Origin: Cricetomys ansorgei
Taxonomy: Eukaryota > Chordata > Mammalia > Rodentia > Nesomyidae
Direction: 5' to 3'
NCBI GenBank assembly: GCA_026225945.1
Contig: JAMJFZ010001641.1
Location: 39,012-103,011 of the forward strand
DNA: 64,000 bases
The notes under the pieces were generated by a model. It made no database searches, had not been told where the DNA came from, and was given only the letters and a program-made list of their open reading frames with translations. The position numbers and the translations under genes are program-made. Below, piece by piece: positions 1 to 8,979 of this stretch (positions are counted from its first letter, which is position 1; every line of letters begins with the position of its first letter).

Positions 1-44
1 ATGTTGGAAGGAAAGGTGCCCTCCCCCGCCCGCCCCGCACTCAC

Positions 45-198
45 GCGGCGCCACGCGCAGGATGCGCTCGCGAGTGCGGCGTAGCACGTTGAGGGTGCCT
101 TTGCTGAAGAAGTTCGGGAAGGCGCGCTGCTCAAAGGGCGACAAGCTATAGGAGATCACGTGCCGCATCCGTGTCAGGTTCCCAAACTCGAGGCCCAT
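45..198 (-). CDS. UQCRQ: UQCRQ first coding exon (partial gene): cytochrome b-c1 complex subunit 8
   Basis: Ubiquinol-cytochrome c reductase subunit 8, a small structural subunit (82 aa in mouse) of respiratory complex III in the inner mitochondrial membrane, lying against cytochrome b. The minus strand reads MGLEFGNL at the start codon (198-196) and continues through a block containing [16 protein letters not shown] and [13 protein letters not shown], which matches mouse UQCRQ over nearly all of its first 51 residues. The exon ends at base 45 in phase 1 with a consensus donor (CGC|GTGAGT). The transmembrane half, which follows in the family, is in the next exon left of the window, so the gene is partial only because the window ends. 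It is divergent from GDF9, about 3 kb apart, as in mouse and human. I chose the start because it gives the conserved N-terminus and lies in an A/G-rich Kozak context. Confidence 0.96.
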
Positions 199-400
199 GG
201 TGGCGGTGGCCCTGAGAACGGACGGGCGCGTCCCTCAGTCACGCAAGAAACCCCCTACCGCTACACACCGGCTGTCCCCGCCGGGTGACCTTTTCGGGCA
301 GCGCACGTCACTTCCGGAGGAAGCGGAAGCTGATCCTGGAGGGCGTGAAGTCATTTCCGGGGACTACCGTTTAATGCCGTTGCAGTCCTAAAGAGAAATG
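199..400 (-). promoter_or_regulatory. UQCRQ core promoter / 5' UTR with ETS (GABPA/NRF-2-like) motifs
   Basis: GC-rich DNA directly upstream of the UQCRQ start. ETS-type cores are visible: CACTTCCGG at 309-317, GGAAG-containing repeats at 318-329, and ATTTCCGG at 353-360. Paired ACTTCCGG sites bound by GABPA (NRF-2) are a known hallmark of nuclear oxidative-phosphorylation gene promoters. There is no TATA box. The transcription start and any noncoding first exon cannot be fixed from sequence alone. Confidence 0.7.
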
Positions 401-417
401 GCCTAGTCAGATGACCT

Positions 418-755
418 GGGTGGGCGTGGGCTGACCTTCCGGGCTGGCCGGTGTGGACCGGGGTCTAGAGGGCAGGGGCGGGGCTTACAGGTGCCCAGGG
501 CAGGACCAGCCCTTCGAAAGGCATGAGGGTGGGGCTTAGGACATGTGGGCCGTACCGTAGCGTAGACAGCGCATGGGCGGGGCTTACGTTGGTGCATGGA
601 CGAGGGTTGGTGGATGCGTGGGTCTGGCTTACGTAAGAAAGTGGGAAGGGCTTACAAGACCCCTGCGATAGATCGATGAGGCCCTGGCCTAAAGGAGACA
701 TGGGGCGGGGCCTATAGGCCCATAGGGCGTGGTTTACCTAGTGGGCAGGGCTTCG
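418..755. repeat. Degenerate GC-box minisatellite-like array
   Basis: About nine variants of a short unit close to GGGCGGGGCTTAC recur at irregular 20-55 bp spacing: near 421, 475, 525, 571, 613, 641, 699, 721 and 740. Three flanking units also share GCATG before the GC box. Each core is an SP/KLF-type site, so the array may be a regulatory extension of the UQCRQ promoter or simply a decayed tandem repeat. Confidence 0.6.
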
Positions 756-1145
756 GGGCACGTGAACGTTTCAAGACCTGGTCTTTTGCTCGGTGCCTGG
801 CATTTCTCTAAAACCAGAGCTGGAAGCTGCCCAAAGATGGAAAAAAAAGAAAGAAAGAAAGAGACCTGCCCTCCTGGCTGCCCCTTAGCGGAGGAGTGCC
901 AGGTGTGATCCCTGTAACCAAAAGGGGGTTGGACTGTTAGGGCTTCAGTAAACACTGCCTTGCAAGCCACTGGCAGGATGTAGATTTGTCCAAGATGTGA
1001 CACAATATTCTTTCCAGTTCAGTCACAAGTCATCAGCTCTCCGTCTGGCAATTGGCAGACACTGGTAGTGGTGGTGAGAGCCAGGGAAGAGGCAGGAAGA
1101 GGCACTCCTTTTGGGAAGGGTGTGTTGTCAAGCCCCTACTCTCCA
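756..1145. other. Intergenic, no gene seen
   Basis: Single-copy-looking DNA with a short A-rich run near 840-860. I see no open frame with codon character, no RNA gene and no recognisable repeat. Confidence 0.5.
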
Positions 1146-1153
1146 CTCTAGGG

Positions 1154-1370
1154 CAGTGGTTCTCAACCTAATGCTGTGACCCTTAAATACAATTCTTCAT
1201 GTTGTGGTGACCTCCAACCATAAAATTATTTTTGCTGCTATTTCATAACTGTAATTTTGCTACTGTTATAAACCGTAAATTGGAAATACATGTTTTCCGA
1301 TGGTCTTGGGCGACCCTTGTGAAAGGGTCCTTCAACCCGGGTCACTACTCACACAGGTTGAGAATCACTG
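1154..1370 (+). mobile_element. URR1-type hAT (Charlie-group) non-autonomous transposon, copy 1
   Basis: Ends in inverted repeats CAGTGGTTCTCAACC / GGTTGAGAATCACTG, with the interior typical of rodent URR1 (TTCATGTTGTGGTGAC, CATAAAATTATTTTTG). It is flanked by an 8-bp target-site duplication, CTCTAGGG (1146-1153) and CTTTAGGG (1371-1378), one mismatch. Confidence 0.9.
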
Positions 1371-1378
1371 CTTTAGGG

Positions 1379-1795
1379 AGCTGTTGTTTTTTCCCTAAAG
1401 CACATTCTCCTAGCTGATGTCCTCTGGGATGATTGGCCGAATATAATCTGGCAATAAGTGTTTCAACAGTTGAGTATTTTATAGGGGCGGCTTGGCAGAC
1501 AATGAGCTTCAGTTTTGCAAGGTTACTTCAACATTATCAATCTGGTGCTGCACAGATTGATTTTGTATCTTGTGTTATGAGTGTGGGTTGACTTTCTCCC
1601 GAGACAGATTTCTTCTGAGGGGCACTAGGTAGCCAGCCCCTCCTTATATGGTGCACCTGGCCCTGGTTTTCTTAAAACATTATCTAGCCTGGCCTCCACT
1701 CCAAGGCAGGAACACAAATACTTATGACAGCCAAGGACTTAAAATACTGTTGTGAACTCTGTCATCTGGGTGGTTGGTTGAAAAATAAGACATTT
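1379..1795. other. Intergenic, no gene seen
   Basis: Single-copy-looking DNA in the distal GDF9 upstream region. No coding signal or recognised repeat. Confidence 0.5.
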
Positions 1796-1796
1796 T

Positions 1797-1944
1797 CCTG
1801 GTGGTGATGGCACACACCTTTAATCCCAGCACTCTGGAGGCAGAGGCAGATGGATCTCTGAGTTCGAGGCCAGCCTGGTCTGCAGAGTGAGTTCCAGGAC
1901 AGCCAGAGTTACCACAGAGAAACCCTGTCTCGAAAAAACAAAAA
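1797..1944 (+). mobile_element. B1 SINE
   Basis: 7SL-derived: TTTAATCCCAGCACTC, GAGGCCAGCCTGGTCT, ending AAACCCTGTCTCG plus an A tail. Confidence 0.93.
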
Positions 1945-2061
1945 GACGTTTATTTAATAGCATTTGCATATATCTCAAAACCTTTCAGCCAAAATATGGT
2001 CAAATGAATTGTAAACCATCAGGCAGGATATTGTACTCTTCATTACATTTAAAAATAGTAT

Positions 2062-2255
2062 CTGTGTGCAAGGGGCAGGGGCACATGTGAGTGTAGGTCA
2101 GAGGACAACTTGTAGAAATCTCTTCCCCTCTTCTACCAAGTGGATTCCAGGGATTGGATCCAGGTCTTTAGGCCTGAAGCAGTGGTCGTCAGGCTTGGTG
2201 GCAGGTGCTTTGGCTCACAGAGATATCTTGCCAGTCCAGCTATTGTGGGTTGTTT
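2062..2255 (-). mobile_element. B3 SINE
   Basis: Reverse-complement B3 features: GAGGTCAGAGGACAACTTG-like core, GGATTGGATCCAGG and GGCTTGGTGGCAGG. Confidence 0.75.
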
Positions 2256-2284
2256 TTTGGTCTTTTTTTTTTTTTTTTAAAAAA

Positions 2285-2440
2285 AAAGATTCATTTCATT
2301 TTATAAGGGATGTTTTGCATTCCCGAGGTTGCTACACAAAGGCAGTGGAGCCCCTGGAAGTGGAGTTACAGCTGGTCATGAGCCACATAGTTTGTTCTGG
2401 GAAGCGCTACCAAGTTAGCTGAGCCATCTCTCTAGCCCCA
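2285..2440 (-). mobile_element. B2-type SINE, truncated
   Basis: Ends with the B2 head in reverse complement (GAGCCATCTCTCTAGCCCC); the tail side is an A/T-rich run. Confidence 0.75.
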
Positions 2441-2456
2441 GGATATTGTATTTTTT

Positions 2457-2462
2457 TAATTG
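2457..2462 (+). promoter_or_regulatory. Candidate NOBOX site in the distal GDF9 flank
   Basis: TAATTG, about 0.8 kb upstream of the GDF9 start. NOBOX binds TAATTG/A and activates oocyte genes including Gdf9. A 6-bp match is weak evidence alone. Confidence 0.2.
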
Positions 2463-2484
2463 GTCAAGGTAATGTCCTATTTTT

Positions 2485-2628
2485 ACTTTGAAACAGTGTC
2501 TCCATATTATGTAACTCTGGATGTTCTGGAACTTGCTATGTAGACCAGGTTGGCCTTGAACTCACAGAGATTCACCTGCCTGTACTTTCTGAGTTCTGAG
2601 TTTAAAGACACTCACCACCACACCTGGC
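2485..2628 (-). mobile_element. B1 SINE, diverged
   Basis: Reverse-complement B1: GACCAGGTTGGCCTTGAACTC, CACCACACCTGGCC. Confidence 0.85.
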
Positions 2629-2629
2629 C

Positions 2630-3040
2630 CCCCAATTTCCTCTTTTAAGGCACATTGCAAGTAGCTGGTGTCATGTGCCAACTTTACATTCCCCACACTA
2701 AGCCACCTGGGCAGGCTGAACAGCCTAACATCTCTGGAATTTCTGTACCCCTAACTCACCATGCAGTAAGTAATCAGTTATTCTAAGCACCTAAGGGTGG
2801 AAGCTATGGGGATGGTGAATCAAGAGGAAAAAATAAACCTAACGTTTCTGCAGTTACATCTCCAACCCTAAGAGGTTTTGTTTTTATAATTCCTGGGGTT
2901 TCTCTTGGATTTTCAGCAATATAAGTAGTCCATTAGAGTAATGATACTCGGTTTGAAGTACATGTCAGGGGAAACAGGGAAAGAAAGCTAAATAAGTAGA
3001 TAAATCTGTATCTAATGAGAACAAATTGGACAAAAGCATG
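2630..3040. other. GDF9 proximal upstream region, no repeat seen
   Basis: Single-copy DNA between the last SINE and the GDF9 E-box. It probably contains the proximal control region of GDF9; no other gene is visible. Confidence 0.5.
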
Positions 3041-3044
3041 CTAG

Positions 3045-3050
3045 CAGCTG
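3045..3050 (+). promoter_or_regulatory. Candidate E-box of the GDF9 promoter
   Basis: CAGCTG 188-193 bp upstream of the GDF9 start codon. A proximal E-box is known to matter for oocyte expression of mouse Gdf9. Position and sequence suggest this is the equivalent site, but I have no alignment. Confidence 0.5.
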
Positions 3051-3135
3051 ACTTCTGTAGAGCTGATAAAAAACGACTTACAGCTAGGCATCCTTGAGGT
3101 CTGATTACAGAAAAAGTCAGTCATCCACACCTAGA

Positions 3136-3145
3136 TTTTATTTAA
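3136..3145 (+). promoter_or_regulatory. Weak TATA-like element before GDF9
   Basis: TTTATTTAAG about 95 bp before the start codon. If used, transcription would begin near 3165-3175, which would exclude the in-frame ATG at 3151 but keep the ATGs at 3197-3226. Confidence 0.3.
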
Positions 3146-3237
3146 GGGCCATGCCAGGGCCTCCACAGTCTCTAGAAAGAAGACTGGCATGGGGAGATGC
3201 GTTCCTTCTTAGATGCGTCTTAGATGCGTCCCAAGCC

Positions 3238-3634
3238 ATGGCTCTTCCCAGCAAGTTCCTGTTTGGGTTTTGCTGCTTTGCCTGGCTGTGTTTTCTTACT
3301 AGCCTCAGCGCTCAGGTTTCTAGGGGAGAAGCCCAGACTGGAGTCACTGCAAATCTGGAGTCTGAGGCAGACCCTTGGTCCTTGCTGCTGCCTGTAGATG
3401 GGAGTGATGGATCTGGCCTCTTGCCGCCTCTCTTTAAGGTCCTGTCTGACAGGCGAGGTGAGGCCCCTAAGCTGCAGCCCGACTCCAGAGCTCTGCACTA
3501 CATGAAAAAGCTCTATAAGACATATGCCACCAAGGAGGGGGTTCCTAAATCCAGCAGAAGTCACCTCTACAACACTGTTCGGCTCTTCAGCCCCTGTGCC
3601 CAGCATGAACAGGCTCCTGGCAACCAGGTGACAG
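3238..3634 (+). CDS. GDF9: GDF9 coding exon 1
   Basis: Codes for residues 1-132 plus one base. It ends ACAG|GTGGGT, a good donor. Phase 1 joins to the exon-2 bases GG to make Gly in the motif QVTGPLP, as in mouse. Confidence 0.97.
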
Positions 3635-6086
3635 GTGGGTAAGAGTAGATTGTTCAACTGCGTGCAGGGAAGAGATATGAGCTTTAATGGTTCTGTTACT
3701 TAAAGGAGCCAGGCTTTGATATTGGTTTGTTTGTTTTTAAGGCAGAATCTTACCATATCACCCAGGCTATTCTCAAACTCTGCATTCTCCTGCCTCAGAC
3801 CCCTGAGTGCTGGGATCACGCAGGTTTACACCATCATGTGAATTTTATTTTGCATGATTCCCAGTACCCAACTGAAACAAACTTAGCACTTAATTTTTTT
3901 TCTTTTTCTCTTTTCTTTTGATTTTTTGAGACAGGGTTTCTTTGTTGTAATTCTATCTGTCCTGGAACTCACTCTGTAGACCAGACTGGCCTCAAACTCA
4001 GAGATCCACCTGCCTCTGCCTCCCCAGTGCTGGGAGTAAAGGCGTACACCGCTGCCACCGCCACCCAGTTCACTTAATTTTTTTGAAAGTTTTTGAATTA
4101 CTTTTTGGTGTGGTGGTGCTAAAGCTCAAGTTGGGGGCTCACATATGTTAGCTAAGCCTTCTGCTACTATATCCCTGGCTAGTGGCATTGATCACACTAT
4201 TTGTTTTTTGTTTGTTTCCCAAACCATCATTAGTTAAGAAACTAATGCAATAAATTTTAATTTGTGGGGTTTTTTCTTTTTTTTTCTTTTGATAGTCTCA
4301 CTCAATAGTCCAGATTAGCCTCAAACTTGTACTGCCCGCCTGCCTCAGTCACCCTAGTGCTGGTACAACAGGCATGCAACACCACACCAGTTCCATATGT
4401 CAAGGCTAAAAGAGACTAATGTCTTGAGAGGCCAAGGAAAGTTCTGGAAGTAGCTAACACCTCTAAGCTGTCCACTTTAGCATTGTGCCTAAAATCTCCC
4501 TTTGAGCCAGTGGTGGTTGTGTTAAATGGGACATTTCCCTCTCGCTTGTTTCCTGTAAGAGGAAAGTTTCATCTGGCATAGTACATCCTTTAAAAAAGTG
4601 GCATGGCTGAGACATGTTACAATAATTCAGCGTGTCAGAGGCCCGAAGTCTGACCTCCAGTACCAACAAAACAAAACTCAGGCTGGGCCTGGTGACACAT
4701 GACTTTAATTAGAGCCCTCAGGAGGCAGGGCAAGCTGATCTGAGTTCCAGGCCAGCTGGGTCTGCATGGTGAGTTCCAGGTCAGTCGGAGCTACACAGTG
4801 AGACCTGTCTGGATAACAAAAACAAACAAACACTAAACCTCAGTGTTAGTCAGCAATGGGAACAGTTCAGTAAGAGAGAGGAGCTGTGCTTTAAAAAACT
4901 AAAACAGAAAACCCCAGGGCTTTGAAGATGACTCTTGAAGGCTTCTTCCTCCAACCCTGACAACCTCAGTTCAATTCCAGGACCCACACGGGGGACAGAG
5001 AACCAACTCCCACAAGTTGTCTTCCAACGTCGAGTGTGTGCCCGTTAACTGCCCTCCCACCCCATCACCAGCTCATGGTGTAAGGAAAACCATCATTACT
5101 GTACAGGGCACCGCGCTGATTAAAGCCGGCTAGCTCCCCCGAGCCCGTTTACCACAGCAGGCTTACAGTCTCTGCTTGCTTCTAATCTCAAATGGCAGTC
5201 AGATGTTCTCAATCGACTTGCTTCATCTGGGCCTAGAATGTCTTCCATGAATGAGAAATAGAAGGGCATGACTGCTCCTAGGTATGGTGGAGGAGAGGTT
5301 TATTGTAGATATGAGGGAGAGCATGAGCCGAGACCTCTGGGAAAGTCCGGAGTGGACATGACTCTAAACTGGGCCACGTGAGAGGAACAGAGAGCAGGTG
5401 GGGGAGGGGAGAGCCAGGAGACCAAGAGGCCAAACAGGAAAAAGGGTAAAAGGTAAAAAGGACAGGGTAGCCAGAATGGCCTCTGAGGGAAGAGTAGCCC
5501 AGGCCTGGGCTGGAGAGTTCAGGGGAGGGGGTTGGATATGCCAGCCATACCCTGTAACAGGTAGGGACTGAGGGATGTCGGGAGAACCCATGGCCAGGTC
5601 CAAATATTAAGTAGGCACTTCAGCCATTTGTCTGAGACTAACATTCCAGGCCTAGAGAGTGTTATCTTTGATGGTCTCTTGGCTTGTCTGTAGGCATGTC
5701 ACCAAAGGGTGCCTCTTCTCAGCTGTCTGTGTTCAGAGCAAGCTGTTGGGTATGAAACTAGAGGACGTAATGATTGTCTCTTACTTCACTTCTCCAGCAA
5801 AGCTGTTCTCACTCTTTTGGAGATTTACTTGCATGTGTGAATTGGAGGCAGGGATCATGTGTGGAAGTCAGAGAAAAGCTTGCAGAAGTTGGTTCTCTCC
5901 TTCCACCTGTGTAGATCCTGGGTTCAAACTCAAATCCTCAAGCTTAGCGGCAATCCTCCTTGCACACTGAGTTCTACCCACTGACCCACACTCGCATATA
6001 ATCCAGGCTGGCCTCGAACTCAATCTGTACCCAAGAGGGCCTTTGAACTCATGGTCCTCCTGCCTCCACCTTCCAAGGTTTGAGCC

Positions 6087-6130
<44 letters not shown>

Positions 6131-7392
6131 AGGTAGTCTCACCACATAGCCCAAGATGGTAGCAATTCTCCTGCCTTAGCCTCCAAAGTGATGGTGTTAT
6201 AAGAACACACCTCCCTGCCCAACTCCAGCCACAAACCCAGGCTCCTGTGCATGCCAAGCAAGTGCTCTGCTGCTGCTTAGTTCCCAGACCCTCTATATTT
6301 TCTTTATTAGCCCCCCTCTTCTCTTTGTTTTTGAGACTTAAGGAAGTAGGGGAGGCGGGGGAAGGGAAGCTGCCTATGGCGGAGAACTAACCCCTCCATC
6401 GGGCTTCCTGCTCCTTTGGAAGCACTGCTCACTGGTGGCTTCTGTTCTCAGGGCCCCTGCCGATGGTGGACCTGCTGTTTAACCTGGATCGGGTGTCTGC
6501 CATGGAACACTTGCTCAAGTCAGTCTTGCTATACACTTTGAACAACTCGGCTGCCTCCTCCTCCTCTTCCTCCTCCTCTGTGACCTGTGTGTGGGACCTC
6601 ATGGTAAAGGAGCCCATGTCTTCTGGCAAAGCTCCACCAAGAGTGCCATACTCCTTCAACTTGAAGAAACACAGATGGATTGAGATGGACGTGACCTCCC
6701 TCCTTCAGCCTCTGGTGGCCTCCAGCGAGAGAAGCATCCACATGTCTGTCAATTTTACGTGCACAAAAGACCAGGCCCCGGAGGATGGCGTGTTTCACAT
6801 GCCTCTGTCCGTCCCGCCCTCGCTCATCTTATATCTCAATGACACCAGCGCCCAGGCCTATCACCCGTGGCATTCCCTTCACTCCACCTGGAGGCCTTCA
6901 CAGCGCCCTGGCCAGGGGAGCATCGCTGCCCATCCTGTGAAAGAAAAGGCCGCTGAGGTTGAAAGATCTTCCCGGCACCGTCGAGGGCAGAAGGCCCTCG
7001 GCTCAGAAGCAAAGAAGCCGCTTCTTACAGCATCCTTCAATCTCAGCGAATACTTCAAACAGTTCCTTTTTCCCCAAAACGAGTGTGAACTCCATGACTT
7101 CAGACTGAGTTTTAGTCAGCTCAAATGGGACAACTGGATCGTGGCCCCTCACAGATACAATCCTAGGTACTGTAAAGGGGACTGTCCCAGGGCGGTCAGG
7201 CACCGGTACGGCTCTCCTGTACATACCATGGTCCAGAATATCATCTATGAGAAGCTGGACCCTTCGGTTCCAAGGCCTTCATGTGTGCCCGGCAAATACA
7301 GCCCCCTGAGCGTGTTGACCATTGAACCCGATGGCTCCATTGCTTACAAAGAGTACGAAGACATGATAGCCACCAGGTGTACCTGTCGTTAG
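3238..7392 (+). CDS. GDF9: GDF9: growth/differentiation factor 9 precursor (complete gene, two coding exons)
   Basis: Oocyte-secreted TGF-beta superfamily ligand that acts on granulosa cells, alone or with BMP15, through BMPR2 and ALK5 to SMAD2/3; essential for folliculogenesis in mice. The coding sequence joins 3238-3634 and 6452-7392, giving 445 residues (mouse 441). Residues 1-25 or so form a hydrophobic signal peptide starting MALPSKF. A long propeptide ends at the furin-type site RHRR (codons 6973-6984). The 135-residue mature domain follows (6985-7389). It has the six-cysteine GDF9 knot (NEC, YCKGDC, PSC, RCTCR) and lacks the seventh cysteine used for interchain disulfides in most family members. 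The mature domain is almost identical to mouse. The start at 3238 has a strong Kozak context (GCCATGG) and gives the family N-terminus. Unusual points: an eight-serine run in the propeptide and several upstream ATGs. Confidence 0.98.
3738..3840 (-). mobile_element. Old B1-like SINE fragment
   Basis: CACCCAGGCTATTCTCAAACTC and GAGTGCTGGGATCACGCAGG-like words of reverse B1, strongly diverged. Confidence 0.55.
3918..4072 (-). mobile_element. B1 SINE
   Basis: Reverse B1: TTTTTTGAGACAGGGTTTC, AGACCAGACTGGCCTCAAAC, CCAGTGCTGGGAGTAAAGGC. Confidence 0.92.
4285..4395 (-). mobile_element. Diverged B1-like SINE
   Basis: Reverse B1 words (CAGATTAGCCTCAAACTTG, GCATGCAACACCACACC) with many changes. Confidence 0.55.
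4680..4830 (+). mobile_element. B1 SINE
   Basis: Forward B1 with GGCAGGGCAAGCTGATCTGAG, GTGAGTTCCAGGTCAG and an A-rich end; moderately diverged. Confidence 0.8.
4905..5062 (+). mobile_element. B3-like SINE, diverged
   Basis: Forward B3/B2-type words: TTCAATTCCAGGACCCACAC, CAACTCCCACAAGTTGTC. Confidence 0.6.
5826..5985 (-). mobile_element. B3 SINE
   Basis: Reverse B3: GTGGAAGTCAGAGAAAAGCTTG, GTTGGTTCTCTCCTTCCACC and GGGTTCAAACTCAAATCCTC. Confidence 0.75.
6091..6127 (+). repeat. (TG)n microsatellite in the GDF9 intron
   Basis: About 18 uninterrupted TG units between two diverged reverse B1 fragments (about 6000-6090 and 6128-6290). Confidence 0.97.
6452..7392 (+). CDS. GDF9: GDF9 coding exon 2
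   Basis: Acceptor TTCTCAG|GG; codes for residue 133 to the stop TAG at 7390-7392. Contains the rest of the propeptide, the serine run (6556-6579), the RHRR cleavage site and the entire mature ligand. Confidence 0.98.
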
Positions 7393-7747
7393 CATGGGGC
7401 CTTCTACACCAATACCGTGAGCCTGTCTAGCAGCGTAATGCCGTGGGCCACAGCGTGCCTGGGCGGAGTGCCTCGTGTGACTCTCGGCGTCACTCAGTGC
7501 ACATTGTGTGAGGGGGGAGTGTGGATGGGCATGCCGTGTGTGGCATCCATGGGTATAAAGGACACACGCTGGTCGTTGCCACGAAGCCTTTTTCCCCAAA
7601 CCTAAGTGAAATGTAGTTAGTTTGGAGATCTTCCTCTTTCTTCTTCTCTTCCCACCAGTGTTTTTGATGGACAAACTTATTAGCATAAGCCTTAGTGGAA
7701 ATGTAGCTGTGAACACGTCAGAGTGCTGTGGTTTTATGCAACAGAAG

Positions 7748-7753
7748 AATAAA
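7748..7753 (+). terminator. GDF9 polyadenylation signal
   Basis: AATAAA 356 bp after the GDF9 stop, followed 20-30 bp later by GT-rich sequence (TGTGTGTGTTC). This predicts a 3' UTR of about 380 bp. Confidence 0.85.
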
Positions 7754-7789
7754 TTCCTGTCGATGGCATAAACTGTGTGTGTTCTATTA

Positions 7790-8105
7790 AATGACAACTT
7801 TCATCCGTGGTTTGAGGAGGACAGCAGGCGTTTCTGATAGCCAACCTTGGCTTGACTTCAGCTCTTTTCAGAGTCAAAGGGAGGTGAACTTTGTTGCTGA
7901 ATCCTGGTGGAGACAGATTCATTGGAGTCTGTGAGGAGGATGGGCAGTGTCTGCTGAGTGTGACTTGGACGAGCATAATGTCAGTTCTGCTTGTGGCTGG
8001 CTTATAGCAATCAGTTGAGTCACATAAAATAACAGAAGGTATCCCCTTTTAAGGGAAATTGGCTTTATGGGTTTTCTATGAAAATTTAATGTTCAAATTT
8101 TTTTG
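7790..8105. other. Intergenic after GDF9, no gene seen
   Basis: Single-copy-looking DNA without coding or repeat signature. Confidence 0.5.
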
Positions 8106-8107
8106 TT

Positions 8108-8262
8108 TGTTGAGATAGGGCCTCACTATGTAGCTCTGACTGTCCTGAAACTCACCAAAAAAAAAAAAAAAAACAGGCTGGCCTCAAACTCACAGAAATC
8201 TGCCTGCCTCTGCCTCCCAAGTACTGGAATCAAAGGTATGCACCACCATGCCCAGCTTCTAT
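8108..8262 (-). mobile_element. B1 SINE split by an A run
   Basis: Reverse B1 (GAGATAGGGCCTCACTATGTAG ... CACCACCATGCCCAGC) in which about 19 A bases at 8156-8174 interrupt the middle, probably an expanded or inserted homopolymer. Confidence 0.85.
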
Positions 8263-8379
8263 GTCCAATTAGAAAAATAAAAACAACTTATTTTTATTTT
8301 TTGTTCTTTCACAATTTTTTACATAGGCAGAGTGTGCTTTTATTGCATGCCCTAAGCTTTGGTTTTGTTTTACTTTGGT

Positions 8380-8485
8380 TAGGGTCTTTCGGTAGTTTGC
8401 TGGCCTTAAACTCACTATGCAGCCCTGGGTTGCCTTAAACTCCCTTCTGCCTCCATCTCTCTCGGGTGTTGAGATTACAGGCATG
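8380..8485 (-). mobile_element. Diverged B1/B4-like SINE
   Basis: Reverse B1 words CTGGCCTTAAACTCACTATG and GAGATTACAGGCATGA. Confidence 0.6.
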
Positions 8486-8502
8486 AATATTAAAGATTTT
8501 TT

Positions 8503-8695
8503 AAATGTGTTTGCGTGTGGGGTGCGTGTGTGCCACGGAGGACATGTGGCAGTCAGGGGGCAGTTTCTGGACTCGGTTTTCTCTTCTTACCTTCGCGTGG
8601 GCTCATGAACACCTTCACGTGGGCTCCGGAGGTTGAATTCAGGGCACTGGTCTTGACAGCAAGGGCTTTGCCCTCTGAACTTCTCACCAGCCCTG
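8503..8695 (-). mobile_element. B3 SINE
   Basis: Reverse B3: GTGTGGGGTGCGTGTG start, GGGCACTGGTCTTGACAGC, CTTCTCACCAGCCC end. Confidence 0.7.
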
Positions 8696-8699
8696 GACT

Positions 8700-8978
8700 A
8701 AAGATTGTAAAAGTATTGGCATCTGTGTATTTTTAAAACTTCTAGTCTAATAGAAGTCAAGGAAGTTTTGAGTTATGGCTTTTGTTGTCCCTTTTGTCTT
8801 TGATGGGTTGCTTTTTGCCAGTTTCCCTCTGTCCACACTTGGTCTTGCTTCCCGGTGGGCTCAGCGGGACTCGTAAGTAAAGCTGGAGCCATTAACCTAC
8901 TCCGACTACTCTTTCTTAGACCCAAGGGCTTTTGTGGGGCTTTCATTATGAAAGAGACAGAGAGGTACCAGTTTCTAA
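8700..8978. other. Intergenic, nothing recognised
   Basis: Short single-copy stretch between SINEs with no features seen. Confidence 0.4.
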
Positions 8979-8979
8979 A

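Larger units (their letters stand above)
3635..6451 (+). other. GDF9 intron 1
   Basis: 2,817 bp, GT...TTCTCAG. It carries seven or more SINEs, a (TG)n tract and a ~700 bp SINE-free stretch (5.1-5.8 kb) with no coding signal. Confidence 0.93.

Noticed and set aside
3094..3642. Longer GDF9 N-terminus starting before 3238
   Set aside because: The earliest codon is not ATG, and the ATG at 3151 would put a non-signal extension before the conserved signal peptide; homology starts at 3238.
5868..6257. Open frames with His-Thr or Cys-Val repeats here and at other dinucleotide tracts
   Set aside because: Products of (TG)n/(CA)n microsatellites read in frame.
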